A program made the position numbers and the translations under genes. From Oribacterium sp. WCC10 (GTDB lineage: Bacteria > Bacillota > Clostridia > Lachnospirales > Lachnospiraceae), in assembly GCF_900113415.1 (NCBI RefSeq), contig NZ_FOPH01000021.1, positions 1-51,427 of the forward strand: a DNA stretch of 51,427 nt, read 5' to 3'. This document shows, piece after piece, positions 7,927 through 16,608 of this stretch. The notes beneath the pieces are model-generated. The model made no database searches. It worked only from the letters and a program-made list of their open reading frames with translations, and was not told the origin of the DNA. The stretch's first letter is position 1; the number at the start of each line of letters is the position of its first letter.

Positions 7927-8841
7927 TCACTTAAGTGTGAAAACATTAGAACCAAACCACTCGTTTGAAATTTTTTCTACTGTTCCGTCAGCAACCATAT
8001 CCTTAAGTGCTTCACTTACAGCATTTGCCAGTGCATCATCACCCTTCTTAAATCCAATTCCGTATTCCTCAGCCGCTAGTGTATCCTCAAGAATCTTCAT
8101 ATTTTTTCCTGAAGATGTAATCTGATATCCTGCAACAATACTATCCATACAAACAGCATCGCATGCACCTGACTCAAGATCCATAAGCGCTGTATTATAA
8201 TCTGCAACCTCTGTAAGTGACCCAAATGATGAAAGGAGATCGGATGCATCATTAATAGCATTTAAACCTGAACTGTCTTTCTGAACTTCTACAGCCTTCC
8301 CCTTAAGATCTTCCATTGAAGCTATATCAGAATCACCAGCTACTACAAATACCTGATTGTTAGCCATATATGGTCCAACCCATGTGTATGCATCTTCACG
8401 GCCCTGCATGGTAAAACCATTCCATATACAATCAATATTACCAGACTCAAGTTCCATATCCTTCGCATCCCAGTTTATTGGTTGTGGAACATACTCAAGG
8501 CCTAAACGTTTCGCAACTTCTTCAGCAAGAGCAAGATCAAAACCTGTATACTCCCCATTATCACCTACAAATCCCATAGGTGGAAACTCCTGATCAAATC
8601 CCACTGTAAATTTTCCTGTTGCCGTCTCAACCGCACTTGATGCATTTTCCTCAGTTTTTGATTCATCCTTTGCTGCTTCAGTTACAGCTTCAGTTACAGC
8701 TTCAGTTACAGCTTCAGTGCCTGCTTCTGTAGCCTTTGTTGTCTCTGTAGCTGGTTCTGTTGATGTTTTGGATGATCCGCATGCTGCAAGTGATGCTACA
8801 GTCATTATTCCGGCAAGTGCAAATACTAAATTCTTCTTCAT
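7927..8841 (-). CDS. family 3 (amino acid type) ABC solute-binding lipoprotein
   Basis: The start is placed at the ATG at 8841 (AGGAGGGTATTT before it) rather than the upstream ATG at 8859. The product has a lipoprotein signal ending LAACG, so it is anchored to the outer face of the membrane. A Thr/Glu/Ala-rich spacer containing a threefold EAVT-type repeat follows. The SBP_bac_3 domain runs from KFTVGFDQEFPPMGFVGDNG through GFDLALAEEVAKRLG and ends EKISNEWFG, the pattern of polar amino acid binding proteins. No permease or ATPase gene is adjacent, so the partner transporter must be encoded elsewhere. The ligand cannot be told. Confidence 0.88.
   Translation of the reverse strand: MKKNLVFALAGIMTVASLAACGSSKTSTEPATETTKATEAGTEAVTEAVTEAVTEAAKDESKTEENASSAVETATGKFTVGFDQEFPPMGFVGDNGEYTGFDLALAEEVAKRLGLEYVPQPINWDAKDMELESGNIDCIWNGFTMQGREDAYTWVGPYMANNQVFVVAGDSDIASMEDLKGKAVEVQKDSSGLNAINDASDLLSSFGSLTEVADYNTALMDLESGACDAVCMDSIVAGYQITSSGKNMKILEDTLAAEEYGIGFKKGDDALANAVSEALKDMVADGTVEKISNEWFGSNVFTLK
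8675..8710. repeat. 3 x 12-bp in-frame tandem repeat in the lipoprotein spacer
   Basis: GCTTCAGTTACA occurs three times head to tail, encoding TEAV-type units on the minus strand, with a decayed fourth unit after it. It lengthens the flexible spacer between the lipid anchor and the binding domain and could vary by slippage. Confidence 0.85.
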
Positions 8842-8971
8842 AAATACCCTCCTCATCACAATCGCCTATTTTTATTTGTAAGGCGATAATCCAAATGCTC
8901 ACATTAAAAATGCAACCCAAAATGTCTTTATTGAAATAGCACCTTTGATAGCATCTATTCTATAATTCAAC

Positions 8972-9000
8972 ACTCTACCATGCTAAAGCGTTGGTGTCAA
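8972..9000 (-). promoter_or_regulatory. putative promoter of the solute-binding protein gene
   Basis: Minus-strand consensus TTGACA (8995-9000), 17 bases and TAGAGT (8972-8977), about 130 bases before the start codon. Confidence 0.5.
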
Positions 9001-9002
9001 CA

Positions 9003-9045
9003 AAAAAGTCACTACTTATCACACATGGGATATGCAGTGACTTTA
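9003..9045 (-). terminator. terminator of the trigger-factor-like lipoprotein gene
   Basis: Minus-strand AAAGTCACT pairs with AGTGACTTTTTT around a long loop. It directly abuts the -35 of the next gene. Confidence 0.75.
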
Positions 9046-9107
9046 ACTTATTTATCTTCTCGATGAGTAATGATTATGATTCTGTTCATAACACAACCAA
9101 CTAGATA

Positions 9108-10454
9108 TCACTTAGCATTACTCTCACTTTCAGCTTCAGTTTCATCTCCAGCTTCAGTACTATATACATCTGTAACTTTCTTTGTTTTGAAGCCACCCTC
9201 TCCTTCAAGGTCATTAGTTGCCTTTGTTTCTTCAACCTTTTCTTCAGTTGATTCTGATTCAGCTGCGACTGCAGACTCCTCTGCTATCTCAGATGCATCC
9301 TTTTCAACAATCTTTATCTGACTTTGGATATATCTAAGTACCGCATCATTAACAGCTTCTTCCTTTACCATATCTCCGCCAAACTGCTCAATGAGCTGGA
9401 CCTTATTCAATTCTCTCCCACTAACAGTACTAAGCTTTTCTACAAGAGCATCTACAACTTCATCGGTTGCGCTTATTCCCTGCTCATCAGCTATATAGTT
9501 TATTACAATTCTCTGTCCTGCGTAGTCTGATGCAAAGTCTCTGATTTCATCTTTAAAATCATCAACCGTCATACCATACATTTTGAGCATATCAGAGAGA
9601 CCATAACCGTACTGTTTTACATTATCAATCTCTGATCTGATAACATATGCCTCCGCATAATCCTTCATTTCAGTAGTAAGCCCTATCTCTGAATTATCTA
9701 CTATCTGCTGAAGTGCCTGCTGTTGAATATTGTTATCATATGAATAGTCAGCCTGGGTCTGAAGAAGTTTTCTCTGCTCTTCTCTGAATTCATCTACTGT
9801 CTTTGCCTCTGTTTCAGCCTCTTCTCCATGCTTCTTGAGCCATTCATCTGTAAGCTCTGCAGTTCTTGAAACCTTGTTTACAGTTACCTCAAAAACAGCA
9901 GGCTTGCCGTTAAGCTCTTCCTTGCCATAGTTCTCAGGGAATGTAACATTTACAGTTACTTTGTCACCGGCCTTGGCACCGACAAGTTGATCCTCAAATC
10001 CATCTATAAACTGACCTGAACCAAGTGTAAGATCATATTTTGATCCTGTTCCTCCATCAAAAGCTACACCATCAATCTTACCTACATAGTCGATGTTTAC
10101 TGTATCACCTAGCTCAGCAGGACCATCTACTTCATCCTTATATATCGACATAAGGCTTTTAATCTGATTATCTATCATATCGTCATCTACTATAACCTTT
10201 GGTGTAGTCTCAACTGTTATAGTACTAAGATCCACCATCTTGATATATCCCATATCCTTACCCTTTGGCATTTCAGGTACTACTGTATTCTCAAGCTCAG
10301 CTATAGCCTTATCCTCCGCTGACAGCTCACTTGCTGTTGCTGTGTCTACAGAAGCAGACTCTGATATCTCTCCTTTTTTTGCTGATCCGCATGCAGCAAG
10401 TGATGCTAATGTCAATACTGTTGCTACTGCAAGAATTAACTTATTCTTTTTCAT
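9108..10454 (-). CDS. surface lipoprotein with trigger-factor-like FKBP and C-terminal domains
   Basis: About 448 residues from the ATG at 10454, chosen over 10484 because GAGGAG lies 6 bases before it. A lipoprotein signal ends LAACG. A linker and a trigger-factor-type segment (VTVETTPKVIVDDDMIDNQI) are followed by an FKBP prolyl isomerase domain: LGDTVNIDYVGKIDG, AFDGGTG, then LGSGQFIDGFEDQLVGAKAG and VTFPENYG. Next is a helical region like the trigger factor chaperone domain (LTDEWLKKHG onward) and an acidic Ser/Glu-rich tail. The N-terminal ribosome-binding motif (GFRxGKxP) of cytoplasmic trigger factor is absent. It is most likely an extracytoplasmic foldase, analogous in role to PrsA. 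That role is inference; the domain reading is confident. Confidence 0.85.
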   Translation of the reverse strand: MKKNKLILAVATVLTLASLAACGSAKKGEISESASVDTATASELSAEDKAIAELENTVVPEMPKGKDMGYIKMVDLSTITVETTPKVIVDDDMIDNQIKSLMSIYKDEVDGPAELGDTVNIDYVGKIDGVAFDGGTGSKYDLTLGSGQFIDGFEDQLVGAKAGDKVTVNVTFPENYGKEELNGKPAVFEVTVNKVSRTAELTDEWLKKHGEEAETEAKTVDEFREEQRKLLQTQADYSYDNNIQQQALQQIVDNSEIGLTTEMKDYAEAYVIRSEIDNVKQYGYGLSDMLKMYGMTVDDFKDEIRDFASDYAGQRIVINYIADEQGISATDEVVDALVEKLSTVSGRELNKVQLIEQFGGDMVKEEAVNDAVLRYIQSQIKIVEKDASEIAEESAVAAESESTEEKVEETKATNDLEGEGGFKTKKVTDVYSTEAGDETEAESESNAK

Positions 10455-10563
10455 AATTTTCTCCTCATTATTGGGGGATCTCACTTCTTATACAAGATTT
10501 TTAACATATGAAATCTTTAAATCCCCGATTACCCCCTAATGTATTCCAAAATCATTCTTATAT

Positions 10564-11961
10564 TTATTTGTTAAATGCTGCAAATGCTTTATATGTATAG
10601 TAAACATCCAGCTTTGATGTAACTTCAAAAGGTGCATGCATTGAGAGTACCGGTACTCCAAGATCGACTGTATCAACGTCCATATTAGCTATAAACATTG
10701 CAATAGTTCCGCCACCTCCTGCATCTACCTTTCCAAGTTCTCCGATCTGCCACATAACATCTTCTGAGTCCATGTACTTGATAACCTTATGCATGGTTTC
10801 TGCAGATGCATCGTTTGAACCTGATTTTCCTCTTGATCCTGTGTACTTTGTAAGAACCGGTCCTCTATTAAGATATGAAGCATTATTAGTTTCATAAACA
10901 TCAGGGAATGTAGGATCAAATGCGGCATTTACGTCTGCAGAAAGACAAATGGAATTTCTAAGTACATCTCTGACTCTTTCTCCCTCAGTCTCTACAAGAT
11001 CCTCCATATAATGAAGAAGCATATCTCCTGCCATTCCTGTAACCCCAACAGAACCTATTTCTTCCTTATCTACAAGTACGGTTACTGTTGTATACTCAGG
11101 CTTCTTGCATTCTACCTCAGCCATAAGTGCTGTATAAGCACAAACTTTATCATCCTGTCCATATGCACCGACAAGTGAACGATCCAGTCCAACATCAACA
11201 GCATGCTGAGCAGGAACCATTGTTATCTCAGCTCTAAGGAAGTCTTCCTCTATGATTCCATACTTTTCATTAAGAATAGAAAGCACTTTAAGCTTAAACG
11301 CTTTCTTAACTTCTTTATCCGCAATTGGTGTCGACCCAAGAATTACATTAAGTTCTTCTCCCTTGATTCCGTCAGCAAGTTTTCTCTGATTCTGCTGCTG
11401 AGAAAGATGCGGAAGGAGATCTGATACAACAAATACAGGGTCTCCCGGATTTTCTCCTATATTGAGATCCACAGCAGTACCATCCTTAAGCATTACCCTG
11501 CCATGCATAGCGAGAGGTGTAACACCCCACTGATACTTCTTGATTCCACCATAATAATGAGTCTTGAAATAAGCCAGCTCATCCTTTTCATAAAGTGGAT
11601 TTGGCTTAAGATCAAGTCGTGGCGAATCAATGTGAGCAATATTAAAATGAACTCCCTCTATAAGCGGCTTTTTACCAAAGGTAGTCATAATGATATTCTT
11701 ACCACGATTATTGAAATATACCTTATCTCCGGTTTGGTACTTTTTATTTCTTTCAAATGGCTTGTAACCATTTTCTTCAGCTAAAGCTATTGAATACTTA
11801 ACAGCTTCTCGCTCAATTTTTGCATTATCCAAAAATGTTTTGTAGCCTTCACAGAATTCTATAGCTTTTTCTACATCTTCGGGACGTTCCATTCCAATGT
11901 TCTTGATCTTATAGCAAAGCTTCTCTTCAAGCTTTTGTCCTTCAGTCTTTGTATTTGACAT
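10564..11961 (-). CDS. M18 family aminopeptidase
   Basis: 465 residues. The di-zinc M18 (aspartyl aminopeptidase) signatures are present: HFNIAHIDSPRLDLKP with the first metal-ligand His, GAYGQDDKVCAYTAL with the bridging Asp, VDKEEIGSVGVTG with the catalytic/metal Glu, and a C-terminal SMHAPFEVTSK with the last His. It removes N-terminal residues from peptides in the cytoplasm (no signal peptide). An AGAGAGG site precedes the ATG. Bacterial M18 enzymes of this size often act on Asp/Glu or Leu termini, and specificity is not readable here. Confidence 0.93.
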   Translation of the reverse strand: MSNTKTEGQKLEEKLCYKIKNIGMERPEDVEKAIEFCEGYKTFLDNAKIEREAVKYSIALAEENGYKPFERNKKYQTGDKVYFNNRGKNIIMTTFGKKPLIEGVHFNIAHIDSPRLDLKPNPLYEKDELAYFKTHYYGGIKKYQWGVTPLAMHGRVMLKDGTAVDLNIGENPGDPVFVVSDLLPHLSQQQNQRKLADGIKGEELNVILGSTPIADKEVKKAFKLKVLSILNEKYGIIEEDFLRAEITMVPAQHAVDVGLDRSLVGAYGQDDKVCAYTALMAEVECKKPEYTTVTVLVDKEEIGSVGVTGMAGDMLLHYMEDLVETEGERVRDVLRNSICLSADVNAAFDPTFPDVYETNNASYLNRGPVLTKYTGSRGKSGSNDASAETMHKVIKYMDSEDVMWQIGELGKVDAGGGGTIAMFIANMDVDTVDLGVPVLSMHAPFEVTSKLDVYYTYKAFAAFNK

Positions 11962-12008
11962 ATGCTTTTCCTCTCTTTACTACGTATATTTACACGCATT
12001 TAGTACTC

Positions 12009-12037
12009 ATTTTAGTTTCAAAGTACTGCAATATCAA
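12009..12037 (-). promoter_or_regulatory. promoter of the aminopeptidase gene
   Basis: Minus-strand TTGATA (12032-12037), 17 bases and TAAAAT (12009-12014), 48 bases before the start codon. Confidence 0.6.
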
Positions 12038-12067
12038 CGTATTCTAATGTTTTTATGTGTATAAAAT

Positions 12068-12101
12068 GTGAAAAGGACCGGACAAAGCCGATCCTTTTAC
12101 T
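12068..12101 (-). terminator. terminator after signal peptidase I
   Basis: AAAAGGAtCGG pairs with CCGgTCCTTTT around a short loop with a short T run on the minus strand. It lies 76 bases past the lepB stop. Confidence 0.7.
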
Positions 12102-12176
12102 TAAAACCACATCTGTTCTATAGCTGTTTTTCATTTTTTGTATTTTATCAGAGTTTAAATAAACCTGATATTAATA

Positions 12177-13034
12177 TCATTTTACAAAACCAATATCATT
12201 TAGAGGCCAATATTTTATGTAAACTTTTGCAAGCATTCTGTCTCTTGCCACCATATTGTACTGTCCCCAGTAACGGGCATCCATTGAATTGTTTCTATTA
12301 TCTCCAAGAACGTAGTAATGTCCTTCAGGCACTGTCACATCAACCTCAGGGAACATATTTCCATCTACTATCATTGGTTCCGACAAATAGACTTCTTCTT
12401 TTGGCACTCCATTCACATATACTGTTCCCACAGGTACCTGAGGCTTACTACCATCAGAATTCATTCCTATGTTTATATTATGAAACTCCGAAGCATCTGC
12501 CGTTCCTGTTCTCTTTATCTCTATATGATCTCCAGGCAAGCCTATAACTCTTTTTACATAATATGTTTTCTTATTTTCTTTATCCGGCCTTCCGCACAAT
12601 GGACATGCATGCTCATCATTTTCTCGGTACATCTGATCATCATTTTTACATGTATAGCCATAAACAAATATGGCAATATCATCTCTCTGAACTTCACCAA
12701 ATGTATACTGAAGTCTTGATCCGAATACTCTTGCTCCCGGCATGATGGTATTTTCCATTGATCCTGTAGGAATAGTTGAATTTGCTATAATGAAATTATT
12801 TATAAAGAATGCCAGTAAACCTGCAACCGCAAATACTTTTATCCAATCAATAATTTCAGAAATTATAGGATTTTTATTTCCTATATCTTTTTTATCGTTC
12901 TTATTTGTTAAGGTAGTATCAGAATCATTTTTTTTCTCAATACTGCTTTCAGTGTCTGGTTTCTGAATGGCTGTTTTTTCCTTTCCACCTTCAGAATTCT
13001 TTTCCTTAACTACTTCTATTATATTATCAGTCAT
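12177..13034 (-). CDS. lepB: signal peptidase I with a small Cys-containing insert
   Basis: 285 residues, long for a Gram-positive SipS-type enzyme. Residues 1-60 are a polar cytoplasmic extension, 66-84 the single membrane anchor, and the catalytic domain faces outward. Catalytic Ser92 is in TGSMENTI and Lys161 in YYVKRVIGLPGD, and VLGDNRNNSMDAR near 242 is the third conserved box. Between the boxes, residues ~126-155 form an insert with Cys129 and a CPLC pair (144, 147), which looks like a small metal-binding or disulphide knuckle. The enzyme cleaves signal peptides of exported proteins such as the CAP-domain protein here. It overlaps no neighbour and lies 60 bases after the DUF3783-like gene. 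Confidence 0.93.
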   Translation of the reverse strand: MTDNIIEVVKEKNSEGGKEKTAIQKPDTESSIEKKNDSDTTLTNKNDKKDIGNKNPIISEIIDWIKVFAVAGLLAFFINNFIIANSTIPTGSMENTIMPGARVFGSRLQYTFGEVQRDDIAIFVYGYTCKNDDQMYRENDEHACPLCGRPDKENKKTYYVKRVIGLPGDHIEIKRTGTADASEFHNINIGMNSDGSKPQVPVGTVYVNGVPKEEVYLSEPMIVDGNMFPEVDVTVPEGHYYVLGDNRNNSMDARYWGQYNMVARDRMLAKVYIKYWPLNDIGFVK

Positions 13035-13094
13035 TTTTCACCTCTAATCATGAGCTTATGATTCGATACATTTTAACAGATTGGTTAATTCAAT

Positions 13095-13415
13095 TCAATT
13101 ATCCCTATTAAATTGTATTCTTTCATGTTCTCTTTTTATTTCTTCATATAGCTTGTATAATGACCAGTCTTTATTTGTAACTGTCTCTACACATTTTAAA
13201 TTTATTCTTATATTCTTTTTCTTTAGGTCTGATAAAAATTTCTCCATGGCAATTCTGTCTATTCCGCGCATATAAAGCAACTCTGCATCCTCAGGTAATT
13301 CTGCAAGATCTTCACTATCAATGCTTTCAATCTTTATTCTGTTAAAAATAGCAACAGATTTTACTTTTGTCTCTTTACTTTTATCTTTTTTATTTATGTA
13401 TAGCATACTTTTCAT
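13095..13415 (-). CDS. small protein, probable DUF3783 family
   Basis: 106 residues, no membrane segment or signal. The C-terminal half (DLKKKNIRINLKCVETVTNK then DWSLYKLYEEIKREHERI) resembles the conserved end of DUF3783 proteins of Clostridia, which lack an assigned function. An AGGAG site lies 9 bases before the ATG. It is upstream of lepB on the same strand and may be cotranscribed. Family assignment is from memory of the pattern and is tentative. Confidence 0.65.
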   Translation of the reverse strand: MKSMLYINKKDKSKETKVKSVAIFNRIKIESIDSEDLAELPEDAELLYMRGIDRIAMEKFLSDLKKKNIRINLKCVETVTNKDWSLYKLYEEIKREHERIQFNRDN

Positions 13416-13608
13416 AGATGTTATCTCCTAACCTATAGCTTTACCTTAAGCTATTTCATAATCAGAATCCTATATTGAAAGCACTTGATTACAATGATAG
13501 AATCACATTATATCATGGTTTAATTCTATTCTGTTTAGTTTCATAAGAATTTGTATAAGCCCGTTAACACTAATTATATATGAAAGGAGCCGGATATTCG
13601 GTACGATT

Positions 13609-14589
13609 ATGCTGTCATTTTTTCTGACAGATAGTTGTAGTTTAATTATGGAAAGACGAGAATGGTATACTCCATCTGCAAATGGTGATGGAAAGATTTA
13701 TAACTGTTTATACAGAAATGAAAAAATCACTCAAAAGGCAGTTATGATTATCGTTCATGGAATGCAAAGCCATAGCGGTCGATATCTGTCATGGGCTTAC
13801 GAACTGTCTAATCTCGGATATACTGTTGCTATGCTGGATCTTCAGGGGCATGGCAAATCTCAGAATCATTCCGGCAGTTTCGGTGAAAAAAACGGGTGGA
13901 TGTATATGCTTCATGATATCCGTCGTCTTATCCTGAAAGTTAAAAAATGGTTCCCGGAACTACCTGTCGTTCTGTTCGGTCATTCTATGGGTTCATTTCT
14001 TGTCCGCTCATATATTACTAGATTTCCTGCTGATATCGATGCTCTTATTCTTAGTGGAACAGCCAGATTTAACTATTCTCTTTATTCTGCATATGGCATA
14101 GTAAAAGCTGATGTGAAACTTCACGGTGGCATGTATCCTGCAACCAGATATGAACAGATTATGTGCAATTTATTTAACAGAGATATTATTGATCCGGTTA
14201 ATGATGCAGCATGGTGTTGTACTGTTCGTGAGGTATGTGAGCAGCACTCCGCGGATCCTTTGGCAACAAAGTTTACAATAGGTGCCTATTACGAAATGAT
14301 AAAAGGGCTTATCTCCGTACGTGAGGATAAGTGGGCTGTTAATGTTCCCATAATACCTATATATATCTTTTGCGGTGGAGCCGATCCTGTGGGAGAGTAC
14401 GGAAAAGGTCCCGCAGAAGTCTACGCTTGGCTCCATGCAACGGGACATGATGTAGAATTCCGTATTTATCCAAAAAAACGCCACGAAATGATTTGGGAAT
14501 CAAATCAGGAAGAAGTACGTGCTAACATATATAATTGGTTGAATAAAAAGCTTCCTCAGATAAAACGTCTGAAAGATTCCTTACACTGA
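13609..14589 (+). CDS. alpha/beta hydrolase (monoacylglycerol lipase/S33-like)
   Basis: 326 residues from the first ATG, or 313 from the ATG at 13648, which better matches family length. Neither has a well-spaced Shine-Dalgarno (GAAAGGAG is 22 bases before the first). Motifs in order: oxyanion segment IIVHGMQSHSGRY, LDLQGHGKSQ, the nucleophile elbow GHSMGS, an acid in FCGGADPVG and the catalytic His in KKRHEMI. This is the lysophospholipase/monoglyceride lipase pattern (Hydrolase_4). The enzyme is cytoplasmic. The substrate is unknown; an acylglycerol or ester is the usual guess. Confidence 0.88.
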   Translation: MLSFFLTDSCSLIMERREWYTPSANGDGKIYNCLYRNEKITQKAVMIIVHGMQSHSGRYLSWAYELSNLGYTVAMLDLQGHGKSQNHSGSFGEKNGWMYMLHDIRRLILKVKKWFPELPVVLFGHSMGSFLVRSYITRFPADIDALILSGTARFNYSLYSAYGIVKADVKLHGGMYPATRYEQIMCNLFNRDIIDPVNDAAWCCTVREVCEQHSADPLATKFTIGAYYEMIKGLISVREDKWAVNVPIIPIYIFCGGADPVGEYGKGPAEVYAWLHATGHDVEFRIYPKKRHEMIWESNQEEVRANIYNWLNKKLPQIKRLKDSLH

Positions 14590-14718
14590 TTATAAATTCA
14601 TATTATCCATGCTATAAAAATATATATGAAACTATGGCTATATATCATCCTTTTGAATTAAAATATACATTGTTTATTATATTTATGATTATAAATATCT
14701 AGTTTAGGGGAGTTAATT

Positions 14719-15324
14719 ATGTATATTACCTGTTTAGATGTTGAAGGTGTTCTTGTTCCGGAAATATGGATTGCTTTTTCTAAAGCCAGTGGTATTCCCG
14801 AACTAAAAAAGACAACTAGAGATGAGCCTGATTACGATAAACTCATGCGTTGGAGACTCGGAATTTTAAAGGAGCATGGTCTTGGACTTAAGGAAATTCA
14901 GGATGTGATAGCAACTATTGATCCCCTTCCAGGAGCGAAAGAATTTCTTGATGAACTCCGTTCATTCTCTCAGGTTATACTTATATCTGATACTTTTGAA
15001 CAATTTGCTTCACCGCTCATGAAAAAACTTGGAAATCCAACATTATTCTGCAATACTCTTGAGGTTAAATCCACCGGTGAAATCACTGGATTCAGAATGA
15101 GATGTGAAAAATCAAAGCTTACCACAGTTAAAGCTCTTCAATCTATAGGATATGATACCATTGCTTCAGGTGACAGTTATAATGATCTTGGCATGATTCA
15201 GGCTTCAAAATCCGGTTTTTTATTCAGAAGTACAAATAAAATTAAAGCTGATTATCCTGATATTCCTGCTTTTGAAGAGTACTATGATCTTCTTTCAGCT
15301 ATTCGTGAGGCAATGAAAGATTAA
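14719..15324 (+). CDS. thrH: phosphoserine phosphatase / homoserine phosphotransferase ThrH
   Basis: 201 residues, matching ThrH of the HAD superfamily. Motif I is CLDVEGVLVPE (DxEGxL instead of DxDGT, characteristic of ThrH), the TRDEPDYDKLMRWR cap segment follows, motif II is LISDTF, and motif IV is SGDSYNDLGMI. The protein transfers phosphate from phosphoserine to water or homoserine, linking serine and threonine synthesis. AGGGGAG precedes the ATG. It has a terminator of its own. Confidence 0.9.
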   Translation: MYITCLDVEGVLVPEIWIAFSKASGIPELKKTTRDEPDYDKLMRWRLGILKEHGLGLKEIQDVIATIDPLPGAKEFLDELRSFSQVILISDTFEQFASPLMKKLGNPTLFCNTLEVKSTGEITGFRMRCEKSKLTTVKALQSIGYDTIASGDSYNDLGMIQASKSGFLFRSTNKIKADYPDIPAFEEYYDLLSAIREAMKD

Positions 15325-15422
15325 TTATACTCATTTGACTTATTATTTGAATCCAATTATCATTTTCTTTTCAAGAATCTTTACTTTCACTTTTTTAAAT
15401 TCAGTTTATACAATGATATAAA

Positions 15423-15452
15423 AGAAAAGGCTGATTTTATCAGCCTTTTCTC
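15423..15452. terminator. bidirectional terminator
   Basis: AGAAAAGGCTGAT pairs with ATCAGCCTTTTCT around a short loop between the convergent thrH and phosphatase genes. Confidence 0.88.
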
Positions 15453-15468
15453 TATATATGCGCCTAAA

Positions 15469-15936
15469 TTACGCTCTACTATCTTCTATATATTCTAATA
15501 ATCCTATACACCCCTTTAATATACTTTGAAACACCTTCTCGAACTTTCTTGTATACCACGGATCTTCTATAACAGCATTCTTGGTATCAGTATATTCCAT
15601 TAGGTAATGTACCTTCTTCTCAGGATCTCCGTCAAACAGACGTGTTAGATTATACATGTTTTCCTCATCCATAGCTATAATGAAATCAAAGTCATGATAT
15701 TCCGACTTATCCACTCTACGCGCACAATGGTTTCCTATTGGAATCTTGTGAGATTCCAGCGTTTTTTTCATCGGCATATATATCTGGTTTCCTATCTCTT
15801 CCATAGATGTGGCTGCAGAGTCAATATAGATTTCCACATTTCCCACAGACTTTTCCATAATCAAATACTTCATTATGTATTCTGCAGATACAGATCTGCA
15901 GATATTGCCGTGACAGACGAATAATATTCTAACCAT
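15469..15936 (-). CDS. low-molecular-weight protein tyrosine phosphatase
   Basis: About 155 residues from the ATG at 15936, where the conserved MVRILFVCHGNICRS begins. The longer frame to 15981 adds residues not found in the family. The CX5R P-loop is CHGNICRS, and the general acid is the Asp in EDPWYT near the C-terminus. It dephosphorylates tyrosine (or arginine) phosphate on cytoplasmic proteins, with a partner kinase not in this window. The upstream HxlR regulator gene ends 51 bases before this start, so the two are probably one transcript. Confidence 0.92.
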   Translation of the reverse strand: MVRILFVCHGNICRSVSAEYIMKYLIMEKSVGNVEIYIDSAATSMEEIGNQIYMPMKKTLESHKIPIGNHCARRVDKSEYHDFDFIIAMDEENMYNLTRLFDGDPEKKVHYLMEYTDTKNAVIEDPWYTRKFEKVFQSILKGCIGLLEYIEDSRA

Positions 15937-15987
15937 ACTTATACTCTTACTTAGACATATAGATTCTGTATTTATAACCAAAATCCA

Positions 15988-16362
15988 TCAACTGCTTTTA
16001 GTTTTTGCTATATGATCCTCACCCCACGCCGAAAACTGATCCAGGATAACAATTATTGATTGTCCCTTCTGTGTCAAAGAATATTCAACTTTTGGAGGAA
16101 TCTGTGGATATTCTTTACGGTTTATAAGTCCGGATTCCTCAAGCTCTTTTAGATTTCTACTCAATGTTTTATATGAAATATCATGTACATATCTTTGAAG
16201 TTCATTGAATCTTACAGTTGGATATACTGACAAAGTATAAAGTATAGGCATTTTAAATTTTCCTGATACCAATGACAACGCATAGTCAAAACCGGATTCC
16301 GGATTCTGCAACTTTTGCCGGATACTGTTTCTTACTTTTTCAGCATCTTTTACATCAGCCAT
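15988..16362 (-). CDS. HxlR family transcriptional regulator
   Basis: About 124 residues from the ATG at 16362, which has GTGGGGGTG before it; an ATG at 16389 would add nine residues. It is a winged helix protein of the HxlR/MarR-like type: GKFKMPILYTLSVYPTVRFN, then YKTLSRNLKELEESGLINR for the recognition and wing region, and KVEYSLTQKGQ. HxlR proteins often sense aldehydes or redox stress. It has no Cys in the sensing N-terminus that I can see. Targets are unknown; it may regulate itself and the downstream phosphatase gene. Confidence 0.9.
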   Translation of the reverse strand: MADVKDAEKVRNSIRQKLQNPESGFDYALSLVSGKFKMPILYTLSVYPTVRFNELQRYVHDISYKTLSRNLKELEESGLINRKEYPQIPPKVEYSLTQKGQSIIVILDQFSAWGEDHIAKTKSS

Positions 16363-16556
16363 AGTTTCACCCCCACTTAGCCCTAACATATTCTATAACT
16401 TTACTTTTTGTCCATATAATATATGGTTCACGTATATTCTTTTGTATATTCTAACATTTATTTTATTTATTGTTCAATAATTAGTTTTATATTCCTAGTA
16501 TTTTTTTATCAAAAATTACGTGTTTTTATAATTTTTTATCTCTCTGCTTTTTTTTA

Positions 16557-16590
16557 CAAAAAAAGAGGTGGATAAAATATCCACCTCTTA
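16557..16590 (-). terminator. terminator after pckA
   Basis: Minus-strand AGAGGTGGATA/TATCCACCTCT stem followed by TTTTTTTG, 18 bases beyond the pckA stop. Confidence 0.92.
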
Positions 16591-16608
16591 ATAACTATAT
16601 GTACTGAA

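Noticed and set aside
8675-8710. Short tandem repeat as a phase-variation switch
   Set aside because: The unit is 12 bp, so slippage keeps the reading frame and only changes linker length.
9108-10454. Cytoplasmic trigger factor (tig)
   Set aside because: It has a lipoprotein signal and lacks the ribosome-binding loop.
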